This document shows, in pieces, positions 16,950 through 25,553 of a DNA stretch of 43,630 nt (positions within the stretch are counted from its first letter, which is position 1; the number at the start of each line of letters is the position of its first letter). The notes under the pieces were generated by a model that searched no databases, was not told where the DNA came from, and saw only the letters and a program-made list of their open reading frames with translations. Source of the DNA: Pelomonas sp. Root1237 (GTDB taxonomy: Bacteria > Pseudomonadota > Gammaproteobacteria > Burkholderiales > Burkholderiaceae_C); NCBI RefSeq assembly GCF_001425055.1, contig NZ_LMDK01000004.1, forward strand, positions 150,107 through 193,736, read 5' to 3'. Both the position numbers and the translations under genes were made by a program.

Positions 16950-18418
16950 AGATCAGCAGCAAGGCCCGGATCGCCGCAGCGCTGATGTTCGGCGCCATGG
17001 TGCTGATCGCCGCCAGCATCGGCTGGGCGAACACCCAGGTCAGTGCCGCTGTCAAGCAGCGCCGCCACAGCGCCGCGATCGCCAGCGCGCTCAACGACAT
17101 CCGCATGGTCACCTTCGAATACCTGCTCAACCGTCGCGAACGCGCCCGATTGCAGGAACAGGCGGTCTGGCAGCGTCTTGAAGGCCTGCTTGCATTGCCG
17201 ACCGGCCTTGACGATGCCGCAGCCAGGACACTGGCCGAGCTGCGCGCCAACGGCGAGGCCAGCCACCGCTTGTTCGGCGAAGTTGTGCCCACGCGAGCCG
17301 CCGGTGGCGTCGCCGACGAGGTCCAGCAGCGCTTCGAGGTCCAGATCTCCAGCCGGCTGCTGATCCTGCAGCAAAGAAGCCTCGTCGACGCGGCCAAGCT
17401 GATTGACGATGCGGGCGTTCGTATCGACGAGACGCAACAGCGAGTGGTCCTCGTGACGGCCGCGGGACTGGTGTTGATGGCGCTGATCACGGGGGCTGCC
17501 GTCTGGATGTTCCGGCGCGACGTGCTCCGCCCTATCGCGCGGCTCGAGCAGGCCACTCGCGAGGTGGCCGCCGGCAACTGGTCGTTCGAGCTCGATGTCG
17601 GCAGCGCCGATGAACTCGGCGAGATGGCGCGCCACTTTGACGCGATGACGCGCGCCCTGCGGGATTCCTTTGGCCAGCTCGAGCTCAGCAATCGGGAACT
17701 CGTCTCGCTGAACAATGAGCTCGAGTCATTCAGCTACTCGGTCTCGCACGACCTGCGCAGCCCCCTTCGCAGCATGGATGGCTTCTCGCTGGCTTTGATC
17801 GAGGACTATGGCGATCAGCTCGACGATGAGGCCCGTGACAGCCTGCAGCGCATCCGCGCCGCCAGCCAGCGCATGGGTCGCCTGATCGACGAGCTGCTGG
17901 GCCTGGCGCGGGTGACGCGAGCCGAGCTGCGCATTCAGGAGGTGGACATCAGCACCATGGTCCACGAGATGGCGGCCACACTGGCCCGGAGTCAACCCGA
18001 GCGCCAGGTGCGCTGGGAGATCGACGAGGGCATCAGGGTGCAGGCCGACCGGGAGCTGATCCACATCGCGCTGCAGAACCTGCTCGAAAACGCCTGGAAA
18101 TTCACGGGCAAGACCGCCGACGCCGTCATTCGTGTGGGCATGCGCCATGAAGGCAGGGACCGGGTCTGTTTTGTTGCCGACAACGGTGCAGGCTTCGACA
18201 TGGCCTATGCCGATCGCCTGTTCGGCGCCTTCCAGCGCCTTCACCACGAAAGCGATTTCCCGGGCACCGGCGTCGGCCTGGCGATTGTTCAGCGTGTGCT
18301 GCGCCGCCATGGCTGGCCGTTATGGGCCCAGGCCAGCCTCGGCAGTGGCGCCACATTCTTCTTCCGTATCCTGGAGCAAACCGATGAGCGACGAGAGCAA
18401 GGTCATCCTGCTGGTTGA
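16946..18418 (+). CDS. Membrane sensor histidine kinase
   Basis: This 490-residue kinase has TM1 (7-27), a helical periplasmic region of about 140 residues, TM2 (167-189) and a HAMP domain (190-243). HisKA follows with the phospho-acceptor His268 in YSVSHDLRSPL, then an HATPase with N box LQNLLENAWKFTG, G1 DNGAGFD and G2 GTGVGLAIV. The dimerisation and catalytic parts are of the phytochrome-like class paired with Rcp1-type receivers. It is coupled to the solute-binding protein gene (4-bp overlap) and overlaps the next response regulator gene by 35 bp. Probable role: transduce the occupancy of the binding protein to the two downstream receiver proteins. Confidence 0.92.
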   Translation: MKISSKARIAAALMFGAMVLIAASIGWANTQVSAAVKQRRHSAAIASALNDIRMVTFEYLLNRRERARLQEQAVWQRLEGLLALPTGLDDAAARTLAELRANGEASHRLFGEVVPTRAAGGVADEVQQRFEVQISSRLLILQQRSLVDAAKLIDDAGVRIDETQQRVVLVTAAGLVLMALITGAAVWMFRRDVLRPIARLEQATREVAAGNWSFELDVGSADELGEMARHFDAMTRALRDSFGQLELSNRELVSLNNELESFSYSVSHDLRSPLRSMDGFSLALIEDYGDQLDDEARDSLQRIRAASQRMGRLIDELLGLARVTRAELRIQEVDISTMVHEMAATLARSQPERQVRWEIDEGIRVQADRELIHIALQNLLENAWKFTGKTADAVIRVGMRHEGRDRVCFVADNGAGFDMAYADRLFGAFQRLHHESDFPGTGVGLAIVQRVLRRHGWPLWAQASLGSGATFFFRILEQTDERREQGHPAG

Positions 18419-18839
18419 AGACAACCCGGACGATGTCGCGCTGACGCTGCGCGCATTCAAGCGCAGCCATCTGATGAATCCGCTGGTTGTCGCCCGTGAC
18501 GGCGTGGAAGCGCTCGATTTCCTGTTTGCGCGTGGTGCCCATGCCCATCGTGCTGAGGCGGCGCTGCCAACACTGATCATCCTCGACTTGAAGCTGCCCC
18601 GACTGGATGGGCTTGGCGTGCTCAAGGCGATGCGCGCCGACCCCCGCACGGCGTTGCTTCCGGCAGTGATCCTGACCTCGTCGAAGGAGGAGCAGGACAT
18701 CGTTTCGGGCTACAAGCTGGGCGCCAACAGCTATGTGCGCAAGCCCGTCGACTTCACCGAGTTTCTCGAGGCGGTCAAGGTGCTCGGTATCTACTGGCTC
18801 GCACTCAACCAATTGCCGCCGCGGCCGGCGTCGTCATGA
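18384..18839 (+). CDS. Single-domain response regulator (Rcp1-like)
   Basis: This 151-residue stand-alone receiver has an acidic pocket at ILLVEDNPDD, phospho-acceptor Asp68 in IILDLKLPRLDG, the Thr/Ser switch in ILTSSKEEQDI and the conserved Lys in SYVRKPVDF. It has no output domain, so it acts by protein contact or as a phosphate relay. The pattern NPDD..LTLRAF....NPL..ARDG.EALD is typical of partners of phytochrome-like kinases. ATG 18384 has GGAG upstream and lies inside the kinase 3' end; its stop overlaps the hybrid kinase start. Confidence 0.92.
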   Translation: MSDESKVILLVEDNPDDVALTLRAFKRSHLMNPLVVARDGVEALDFLFARGAHAHRAEAALPTLIILDLKLPRLDGLGVLKAMRADPRTALLPAVILTSSKEEQDIVSGYKLGANSYVRKPVDFTEFLEAVKVLGIYWLALNQLPPRPASS

Positions 18840-20416
18840 ATCAACGGCCGATCAGGGTTCTTGCCGTCGAGGACTCGGAAAACGACGCCCGCCTGGCGAT
18901 GCGCCTGCTGCGCCGCGCAGGCTTCGCGCCTGATTTCCACCGGGTCCAGGATCTGGCGGCGCTGCAGTCAGCCCTTGTCCAGGGCCCGTGGGATGCGGTG
19001 ATCTCCGACTTCAGCATGCCGGGCTTCAGCGGCCTGGAAGCGCTCACCACCTTCCGCGCGAGCGGTCTGGACATCCCCTTCATCTTTGTCTCCGGCACCA
19101 TCGGCGAGGAAACGGCCGTGGTCGCGATGAAGGCCGGTGCCAACGACTATGTGATGAAGGACAACATGAGTCGGCTTGCGCCGGTGCTCGAGCGCGAGCT
19201 CGTCCAGGCCGCTCGCCGGGCCGCGCATCGAGAGGCGGAGGCCGAGTTGAGACGCTTCGAGGCGCAGCTCGGCGAGGCGCAAAAGATGGAATCCCTCGGG
19301 ACGCTCGCAGGCGGCATCGCCCACGACTTCAACAACATCCTTGGCGCGATCCTCGGCAATGTCGAACTCGCGCGAGGTGAACTCGAGGCCGACCATCCCG
19401 CGCTGACGATGCTGGGCGAAATCCAGAAGGCCGGCCTGCGCGCACGCGACCTTGTTCGTCAGATCCTGACCTTCAGCCGCCGCCAGCCGCAGCAATTGCG
19501 CAACGTCGCGCTGCGGCCGATCGTCGATGAGACCTATGGCTTGCTGCGCGTGACGCTGCCAGCTGGCGCTGAACTCGAATTGAGCCTGAGCGATGAGCCT
19601 CTGCATGTCGATGGCGACGCCACCCAGCTGCAGCAGGTGCTGATGAATCTGAGCACGAATGCCTGGCATGCGTTGCGTGGTGAGGTCGGCAAGATCGTCA
19701 TCGGCCTTGAGGCGGTGCATCTGGACGCAGCCACAGCCCGGGCATTGTCGGGGCTGGTTGCCGGTCCCTATGCCCATCTATGGGTGAGCGATACGGGCAT
19801 GGGCATGGATGCCGCAACACGCGAGCGGATCTTCGAGCCCTTCTTCACGACCAAGCCGACGGGTCAGGGCACGGGCCTGGGCTTGTCGGTCGTCCATGGC
19901 ATCGTCGTTGCGCACCAGGGCAGCATTGCCGTGGACAGCGCCCCCGGCCAGGGCTGCACCTTCCACCTCTACCTGCCTGCCGTCAATCCGCCGCTGCCGT
20001 CGATGAGCATCGAGCGCATGTCGGATGCACCGTCCCTCGGGCATGGCGAACACGTGATCTACCTGGACGACGATGAGACCGTCGTGCTGGTCGTCGTGCG
20101 CCTGCTGGAGCGGGCCGGCTACCGCTGCAGCGGCTTCACCGAGGCAGCCGCTGCGCTTGCGGCCCTCGGCGACGCACCCGATGCAGTGGACTTGTTCGTG
20201 ACCGACTACAACATGCCTGTCCGTTCAGGCCTCGACGTCGCACGCGAGATCGCCTCCCTCCGCCCTGGGTTGCCTGTGGTGATCAGCTCAGGCCTGATCA
20301 CCGACGAATTGCGCGAACAAGCGACGGCCGCGGGCGTGCGCGCCGTGCTTGAAAAGGAAGACACCTTCCGCGACCTGACCGCACTGGTTGGGCGGCTCCT
20401 GGCCGCGGCCAGGTGA
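18836..20416 (+). CDS. Hybrid REC-HisKA-HATPase-REC signalling protein
   Basis: This 526-residue cytoplasmic protein has an N-terminal receiver (Asp58 in ISDFSMPGFSG), a coiled-coil-like linker (about 120-150), and HisKA with His163 in GGIAHDFNNILGAILGN. HATPase follows with NLSTNAWHAL, DTGMGMD and GTGLGLSVV, then a C-terminal receiver with Asp457 in FVTDYNMPVRSG. It lacks transmembrane or DNA-binding parts, so it probably receives phosphate from the upstream kinase or Rcp1-like protein and passes it on or modulates partners. The kinase core is of the NtrB-like HDFNN class. It is the last gene of the operon; no DNA-binding regulator is encoded in it, so the output target lies elsewhere. Confidence 0.9.
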   Translation: MNQRPIRVLAVEDSENDARLAMRLLRRAGFAPDFHRVQDLAALQSALVQGPWDAVISDFSMPGFSGLEALTTFRASGLDIPFIFVSGTIGEETAVVAMKAGANDYVMKDNMSRLAPVLERELVQAARRAAHREAEAELRRFEAQLGEAQKMESLGTLAGGIAHDFNNILGAILGNVELARGELEADHPALTMLGEIQKAGLRARDLVRQILTFSRRQPQQLRNVALRPIVDETYGLLRVTLPAGAELELSLSDEPLHVDGDATQLQQVLMNLSTNAWHALRGEVGKIVIGLEAVHLDAATARALSGLVAGPYAHLWVSDTGMGMDAATRERIFEPFFTTKPTGQGTGLGLSVVHGIVVAHQGSIAVDSAPGQGCTFHLYLPAVNPPLPSMSIERMSDAPSLGHGEHVIYLDDDETVVLVVVRLLERAGYRCSGFTEAAAALAALGDAPDAVDLFVTDYNMPVRSGLDVAREIASLRPGLPVVISSGLITDELREQATAAGVRAVLEKEDTFRDLTALVGRLLAAAR

Positions 20417-20557
20417 CCTTACCGGTGGTGCGTGCGCCGCTCCTTCGTTTCGCGTTGGACAACACATCCATTGGCCGGCGAGATCACCGTCTCTTGAAGG
20501 ATTCCCGCGATAGATTTCGCGCAAAGCGCATAGATGTCCCGGTGATGACCAAGTTCT

Positions 20558-21346
20558 TCAGCGGCCTGAGGGCTCCGCCTTTTCCGCGGGTTGGATGTGT
20601 AGACCCGAAAGCGCAGGCAATGCCAGCAGGAGTTCGCGCTGCTCATTGCCAACGCCATACAGCAGGCGCAAGCGCTGCGGCGCCGGTGTGACGGGGAAGA
20701 ACGCGCTGCGCCGCAGTTCGGCGCCAGGGGCGAGGTCGGCTGGCAACTGGAAGCCGCGCCGCTTGATCTCATACTCGATCACCAGGGACTCGGCGTTGAC
20801 CCTGCTCTGCGTTCGGTAGGCCGAGATGCCGCCCACCAGCAGGGCCAGAGGCAGGATCGGCACCATCACGGTGTAGCCGGCCGCGCTTGCCAGCACCAGC
20901 ACACCGGCCACCGCACCGGTGGAGCCAATCACCACGATGCGCCCGGCCGTTTTCATGGCGTCGACGTTGCGCGTCGTCTCGCTCTTGAGCTGATCGGGTG
21001 CGGTGGTGTGGTTGACGTTGTCGAGGACGTCGTTGGCGAGCGAGATCGAGCGCAGCTGGACCGGTGTGCGGCTGTCGTTGCGCACGACCAGCGCGTACTC
21101 ATCCCAGTCGGCTTCGCGCACCCAGCTGGCCGCATCGTTGCGGACGATGACTTGCTGCACATCGAGCTTGATGCCGTCCGCCGTTTCGGCGCGCCAGCCA
21201 AGTGCCGTCGTGGCGTCGAGGGCAGGGGGGTGCAGCAGCCGTGATTGGCCGGCACAGCCACCGAGCAGCAGCGCCGTGGTGGCGACGAAAACGGCGCATG
21301 CGGCGACCCTGAGGATTCCTGCGACGAAGCTTGCGGGTGGCTGCAT
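20558..21346 (-). CDS. Lipoprotein of unknown function
   Basis: This 262-residue protein has a lipoprotein signal with lipobox LLGGC (Cys31). An Ig-like or LEA-like segment follows (IVRNDAASWVREADWDEYALVVRNDSRTPVQLRSISL). A Gly/Ala-rich hydrophobic stretch sits near 135-180 (RIVVIGSTGAVAGVLVLASAAGYTVMVPILPLALLVGG) that could be membrane-inserted, then a C-terminal beta domain with RRSAFFPVTPAPQRLRLLYG. I do not recognise a named family. ATG 21346 was chosen (AAGG at 7 nt) over an in-frame start at 21379. It converges with the sensor operon and stands divergent to the gene at 21458. Confidence 0.7.
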   Translation of the reverse strand: MQPPASFVAGILRVAACAVFVATTALLLGGCAGQSRLLHPPALDATTALGWRAETADGIKLDVQQVIVRNDAASWVREADWDEYALVVRNDSRTPVQLRSISLANDVLDNVNHTTAPDQLKSETTRNVDAMKTAGRIVVIGSTGAVAGVLVLASAAGYTVMVPILPLALLVGGISAYRTQSRVNAESLVIEYEIKRRGFQLPADLAPGAELRRSAFFPVTPAPQRLRLLYGVGNEQRELLLALPALSGLHIQPAEKAEPSGR

Positions 21347-21457
21347 GTGCACCTTCGAACGGAATCCATCGGGCCGCATGCACTATAGGTGTGGGCGGCC
21401 GCCCTCGCGGTGGCGACGCTTGCGGTAGATTCGCTTCGCCCCCCAACGCCCATCGAC

Positions 21458-22183
21458 ATGAACCGCCTGCAGTCCGAGTTGCATCGCTTGTACCTTTTGA
21501 CCTCGCCGGATCTGGGCGGGCATTTGATCGATGGTGCGGGCCAGGTACGGGCAATGGTCATGGAGCTGACTGGCCCTGCCGACTGGGATGTGCTGTCCAA
21601 GGTCTGGCGCGGCGTGCAGGCCGATCTTGAGCTGCCCGCCCCCGCCATCGCCGTGTCGGGCAGCGACGGGCTGCAGCTGTGGTTCTCGCTGCAGGCGCCG
21701 ATGAGCGCATTGCGCGCGGCGGCGTTTCTCGCCCATCTGCAGGCACGCTACCTGGCCGGCGTCGCGCCTGCACGCCTGCGGTTGAGTCCATCGGCGGCCG
21801 GCCAGACCTTCGACGCAGCGCTCGTGCCGGCGCAGCAGGACGCCACGGAAAACTGGTCCGCCTTCGTTGCGCCCGACCTCGCGCCGGTGTTTGCCGACAC
21901 ACCCTGGCTGGACATCCCGCCGGGCATCGAAGGGCAGGCTGACCTGCTCGCGCGGCTGGAGAGCATCAAGCCGGCGGCTCTGGCCGCCGCGATGCAACGG
22001 CTGCAGCCCGTGGTCTCGACCGGCTCATCGCCCGCAGCTCAACCGTCGAGCGCAGATGTGGAGCCCAAGCGCTTCCTGCAGCAGGTGCTGAACGACGAGA
22101 CGGCCGCGCTGGCCTTGCGGGTCGAGGCGGCAAAGGCGTTGTTGCGCTATGCCGAACAGCCAGGCTCCCGGCAGAACGACTGA
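21458..22183 (+). CDS. Cytoplasmic hypothetical protein
   Basis: This 241-residue soluble protein starts MNRLQSELHRLYL. Two halves are visible: an alpha/beta N-terminal part with MVMELTGPADWDVLSKVWRGVQADLELPAPAIAVSGSDGLQLWFSL, and a helical C-terminus with VLNDETAALALRVEAAKALLRY. I have a faint recollection of similar unannotated betaproteobacterial proteins, but no function. The N-terminal block with SG.DG.QLWFSL reminded me of primase-like (bifunctional primase/polymerase) strands, but catalytic residues are not evident. No clear Shine-Dalgarno precedes ATG 21458. Its 3' end overlaps the end of the convergent hydrolase gene by 37 bp. Confidence 0.65.
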   Translation: MNRLQSELHRLYLLTSPDLGGHLIDGAGQVRAMVMELTGPADWDVLSKVWRGVQADLELPAPAIAVSGSDGLQLWFSLQAPMSALRAAAFLAHLQARYLAGVAPARLRLSPSAAGQTFDAALVPAQQDATENWSAFVAPDLAPVFADTPWLDIPPGIEGQADLLARLESIKPAALAAAMQRLQPVVSTGSSPAAQPSSADVEPKRFLQQVLNDETAALALRVEAAKALLRYAEQPGSRQND

Positions 22184-23193
22184 ACCGCCAGCAACACCAT
22201 CGCCGCCGCCCGATCGTCCCGGCCGTGCACGATGGGCCGCTGCAGATAGAAGTCCAGCGTCGGCCCGGCCGGCGTGCCGGCGCAGACATCGCGGAAGCCG
22301 CCGGTTGCATCGATGCGCGACTGCATGCCCGCCCAGGCGCGGGTGACGGCCGCGTCTGCCACGCCGGCGGGCAGCCAGCCGTGGCTGCGGGCCATGACCA
22401 GTGCGGTCAGGCTCATCGCCGTCACGGTCAGTTCGGGCTGGGCGCTGGGCTGGTCCAGCACCTGGCGCCACAGGCCGTCCGCGCCTAGCAGGGGCAGCAG
22501 CGCGTGCAGCTGGTTTTGCAGGCGTCCGATCAGGGGTGCAGCGGCGGCAAAACCCTGCAGCGGGCCGGCGACGGCTTGCGCAAGGGCGAGCGACGCGAAG
22601 CCGTTGCCGCGGCCCCAGGCGACCGGGGAAGCCTCAGCGTGTTCAAAAAGGCCGTCGGGCCGCTGCAGTCGGTCAGAGAGATGCAGCAGCGCAGCGGTCA
22701 GGGCGACGGCCGCGCGCTTGCGTTCCTGCGCGGGCAGCAGGGGCGCGGTGCGGTCCAGCAGCAGCGTGGCCATGAACATGTCGTCCGTCCACGAGCGCAA
22801 GCCGGCGAGGCGCGGGCCGGCGGCGGTGTCGGCCAATACCGAGCGCAGCGCCTGCACGGCCAGCGCGCCGGCCGCCGTGTCGCCGTCCAGCGTCGCCGCT
22901 TCCGCCAGAGCGGCATAGCCGGCCAGGCGCGGCCAGTCGGTGGGCAAGGCATAGCCCGGCGCGCTGACGGCCTCGCGCAGGGCTGCCGTGGCGGTGCGCG
23001 CCATCTCGGGCCGGCCAAGACGCCTCTGTGCCGAGATCAGCAGGGCGTTGACGTAATGGGGCGTTGGCGTGGCGACGTACTGTGAGGCGATGACCAGCGC
23101 CAGGCGCCGTGCGTCGCTCGCCGGCGGCTGGGCCGCCGGGCGCGCGCTGGTGGCGACGGCGCCCAAGGCAATGCAGGCCTGGCGCCGCCTCAC
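22147..23193 (-). CDS. GH88/GH105-like unsaturated glycuronyl hydrolase
   Basis: This 348-residue protein has an N-terminal export-like segment and then an (alpha/alpha)6-barrel pattern. Motifs match rhamnogalacturonyl hydrolases (YteR/YesR): SWTDDMFMATLLLDR, the FEHAEASPVAWGRGNGFASLALAQ signature, LWRQVLDQPSAQPELTVTAM, and GGFRDVCAGT late. Such enzymes remove unsaturated uronic residues from pectin or glycosaminoglycan lyase products. The best start is GTG 23193, whose GTGA overlaps the chromate transporter stop; an ATG alternative would truncate the fold. No pectin lyase or sugar transporter is nearby, so its context is odd. Confidence 0.7.
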   Translation of the reverse strand: MRRRQACIALGAVATSARPAAQPPASDARRLALVIASQYVATPTPHYVNALLISAQRRLGRPEMARTATAALREAVSAPGYALPTDWPRLAGYAALAEAATLDGDTAAGALAVQALRSVLADTAAGPRLAGLRSWTDDMFMATLLLDRTAPLLPAQERKRAAVALTAALLHLSDRLQRPDGLFEHAEASPVAWGRGNGFASLALAQAVAGPLQGFAAAAPLIGRLQNQLHALLPLLGADGLWRQVLDQPSAQPELTVTAMSLTALVMARSHGWLPAGVADAAVTRAWAGMQSRIDATGGFRDVCAGTPAGPTLDFYLQRPIVHGRDDRAAAMVLLAVQSFCREPGCSA

Positions 23194-24413
23194 AGCAGCG
23201 TGGTGGCCAGGCCGATCGCCGCGCACAGGCCCAGCAGCGGCATGACGCCCAGCTTGAAGCGGAACAGCGCAACACCGGCGCCCGCGGCGATCAGCGCCGA
23301 GACCCCGTCGAAGCGCCCGCCAAAGCCCTGGGGCCACAGCACGTGATACGCGAAGAACACGGCCAGGTTGAGGATGACACCGACGACCGCCGCCGTGATG
23401 GCCGTCAGTGGCGCCGTGAACTGCAACTTGCCATGCGTGGACTCGATGACCGGGCCGCCAGCCAGGATGAAGACAAAGGACGGCAGGAAGGTGAAGAAGG
23501 TGACGACGCTCGCCGCCGCGGCGCCGGCCAGGAAGAGCGAGTCCGGCCCGAAGAGCTGCTTCACCCAGCCGCCGACGAAGCCGACGAAGGCGACCACCAT
23601 GATCAGCGGCCCCGGCGTTGTCTCGCCCAGGGCCAGGCCGTCGATCATCTGCGTGCCGGTCAGCCACTGGTGCTGCTCGACCGCGCCCTGGTAGACATAG
23701 GGCAGCACCGCATAGGCGCCGCCAAAGGTCAGCAGTGCGGCCTTGGTGAAGAACCAGCCCATCTGCGTCAGCGCGCCTTGAAAACCGTGGGCGGCGACCA
23801 GGCCGGCCATGGCGGCCAGCCACAGCCCGAGGCCGATGGCGAGCACGCGGGCCAGGCGGCTGCGGCTGAAGCGGGCATGGGGTGGCGTCGGCGTGTCGTC
23901 GTCGATGAGGGCCGGGCCGTAGCCCTGCTTGGCAGCACCGTGGCCGCCGCCGAGGGCGAAAACCTGCGGCGCCAACCGGCCGCCGATGTGGCCGATGAGG
24001 GCAGCGGCCAGCACGATCAGCGGGAAGGGTGCGTCCAGCGCAAAGATGGCGACAAAGGCGGCGGCAGCGATGCCCCACAGCCAGCCGTTCTTCAGCGCCC
24101 GCGTGCCGATGCGGTGGGCCGCATGCACGACCAGCGCCGTCACCGCGGGCTTGAGGCCATAGAACAGGCCGGCCACGACGGGCAGCTTGCCCCAGGCCAT
24201 GTAGACCCAGGCCAGCGCGATGAGGATGAAGAGGGACGGCAGCACGAACAGCGCGCCGGCGACGATGCCGCCCCAGCTGCGATGCATCAGCCAGCCGATG
24301 TAGGTGGCGAGCTGCTGGGCCTCGGGGCCGGGCAGGACCATGCAGTAGTTCAGCGCATGCAGGAAGCGCTTCTCGCTGATCCAGCGGCGGCGCTCGACCA
24401 GCTCGGTGTGCAT
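23190..24413 (-). CDS. chrA: Chromate transporter, ChrA (CHR) family; start uncertain
   Basis: This is an inner-membrane protein with two CHR modules. Module one includes KRFLHALNYCMVLPGPEAQQLATYIGWLMHR, the hallmark LPGPEA loop. Module two includes WFFTKAALLTFGGAYAVLPYVYQG and LALGETTPGPLIMVVAFVGFVGGW. ChrA effluxes chromate by proton exchange; it may also carry sulfate-like anions. The first standard start in frame is ATG 24413, giving 407 residues. The conserved N-terminus PVSFWEAFRFWLKLGFISFGG is nevertheless encoded in frame upstream, between the stop at 24540-24542 and 24413, with no ATG, GTG or TTG. The gene may therefore have a frameshift near 24510-24540 or a rare start codon. It follows ccmI on the same strand. 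Confidence 0.85.
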   Translation of the reverse strand: MHTELVERRRWISEKRFLHALNYCMVLPGPEAQQLATYIGWLMHRSWGGIVAGALFVLPSLFILIALAWVYMAWGKLPVVAGLFYGLKPAVTALVVHAAHRIGTRALKNGWLWGIAAAAFVAIFALDAPFPLIVLAAALIGHIGGRLAPQVFALGGGHGAAKQGYGPALIDDDTPTPPHARFSRSRLARVLAIGLGLWLAAMAGLVAAHGFQGALTQMGWFFTKAALLTFGGAYAVLPYVYQGAVEQHQWLTGTQMIDGLALGETTPGPLIMVVAFVGFVGGWVKQLFGPDSLFLAGAAAASVVTFFTFLPSFVFILAGGPVIESTHGKLQFTAPLTAITAAVVGVILNLAVFFAYHVLWPQGFGGRFDGVSALIAAGAGVALFRFKLGVMPLLGLCAAIGLATTLL

Positions 24414-24561
24414 GATGGCGATCTGCCCGGCCGGCCCGCCGAAGCTGATGAAGCCGAGCTTGAGCCAGAAGCGGAAGGCTTCCCAGAAGCTGACGGGGCG
24501 GGGCGGCGAGTCGATGGCGGGGCTCCGGGCTGAAGACGGTCAGCCGCAATGTAGGGCCTGT

Positions 24562-25191
24562 TCAACGGGCCTGCGCCTTCGCGATGCTGTCGCGCAGCGA
24601 GGCGGCGATGTCGCTGTCGGCCGGCACCTCGGCCAGCACGCGGCGCCAGTAGCCCACAGCCGCCGCCGTGTCGCCGCGCTCATGAGCGGCGCTGCCGAGC
24701 AAGGCCAGCGTGGGCACATAGCGCGGGTCGAGCTTGAGGGCGCGCTGCAGCAGCGCCTCGGGCTCGCCAGCGAGGCCCTGGCCTTGCACCAGGGCGAGGG
24801 TGACGGCGTGCTGGCTCAAGGGCTGCGGGTCGGCGGGGCGCAGCCGTTCGAGCTGCGCGTAGGCGGGCAGGGCGTCCTGCGGGCGGCCCAGCTGCTCGTA
24901 GGCGCGGGCCAGCAGGGCCCAGCCTTCGGCGTCGTCGGGCGTGCGCTGCAGGCGGTCGGCCAGGCGCTGCACCATCTGCTGAACGGGGTTGGCGGGCGGC
25001 GCAGGCGGCGGGTTGATGGCGTCGGGTCGGCCGAGTTGGACGTAGAGCAGGCTGGCAGCGAGCGGCAGGGCCAGTCCCAGGACTGCAGCGGTGCGCCATG
25101 CGCGTGGGCTGTTGGGGCCCAGCAGGGCCGGCGCGAGAGGCAGCAGCGAGGCCAGCGTCAACACGACGGCGGCGAGGATGAATAGGCTCAT
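24562..25191 (-). CDS. ccmI: CcmI/CycH, apocytochrome c chaperone
   Basis: This 209-residue protein has two N-terminal transmembrane helices (5-24 and 33-51) and a periplasmic TPR domain at about 75-200 (DDAEGWALLARAYEQLGRPQDALPAYAQLERLRP, then PRYVPTLALLGSAAHERGDTAAAVGYWRRVL). CcmI binds apocytochrome c and delivers it to the CcmFH haem ligase. It is shorter than the E. coli CcmH C-terminal fusion, as is usual when it is a separate gene. It overlaps the ccmH stop by 4 bp and is the last ccm gene of the operon. Confidence 0.9.
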   Translation of the reverse strand: MSLFILAAVVLTLASLLPLAPALLGPNSPRAWRTAAVLGLALPLAASLLYVQLGRPDAINPPPAPPANPVQQMVQRLADRLQRTPDDAEGWALLARAYEQLGRPQDALPAYAQLERLRPADPQPLSQHAVTLALVQGQGLAGEPEALLQRALKLDPRYVPTLALLGSAAHERGDTAAAVGYWRRVLAEVPADSDIAASLRDSIAKAQAR

Positions 25192-25553
25192 CGCGGCTCC
25201 TCGCGCCGCCGGCCCTGGCGCAGATAGACACCGGCACCGATGGCCAGCAGTGCCAGCGGCCCGAACCAGAGCGGCGCCGTGCCGGCGTGCAGGGCGGGGC
25301 GGTAGAGCACCTGCTCGCCATAGCGCTGCACCAGCTCCTCACGCAGCTCGACTTCGCTGCGGCCAGCGGCCAGGCCTTCGCGCAGCTGGCGCTTCATGTC
25401 GACGGCCAGCGGCGCGCTGGACTCGGCCACGCTCTGGCTCTGGCAGACCACGCAACGCAGCTCCTGGGCCAAGCGCTCGACGCGGGTGTCGAGATCCTCG
25501 GCCTGCGCGACGAGCGCGGCGGTCAGCAGAACGATCGCGATGAGGCTACGCAC
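25188..25553 (-). CDS. ccmH: CcmH (CcmL) thiol oxidoreductase
   Basis: This 121-residue protein has a signal peptide (cleaved near AQA), a three-helix periplasmic domain with the redox motif LRCVVCQSQS (LRCxxC), and a C-terminal membrane anchor (LWFGPLALLAIGAGVYL) with a basic tail. It reduces or holds the apocytochrome CXXCH thiols with CcmG. It overlaps ccmG by 8 bp and ccmI by 4 bp. Confidence 0.95.
   Translation of the reverse strand: MRSLIAIVLLTAALVAQAEDLDTRVERLAQELRCVVCQSQSVAESSAPLAVDMKRQLREGLAAGRSEVELREELVQRYGEQVLYRPALHAGTAPLWFGPLALLAIGAGVYLRQGRRREEPR

Noticed and set aside
23193..24549. Extension of the hydrolase frame upstream through the chromate transporter (total 800 codons)
   Set aside because: The added part reads as Arg/Ala/Gly/His-rich shadow of the transporter; similarity to the hydrolase begins only after 23193.
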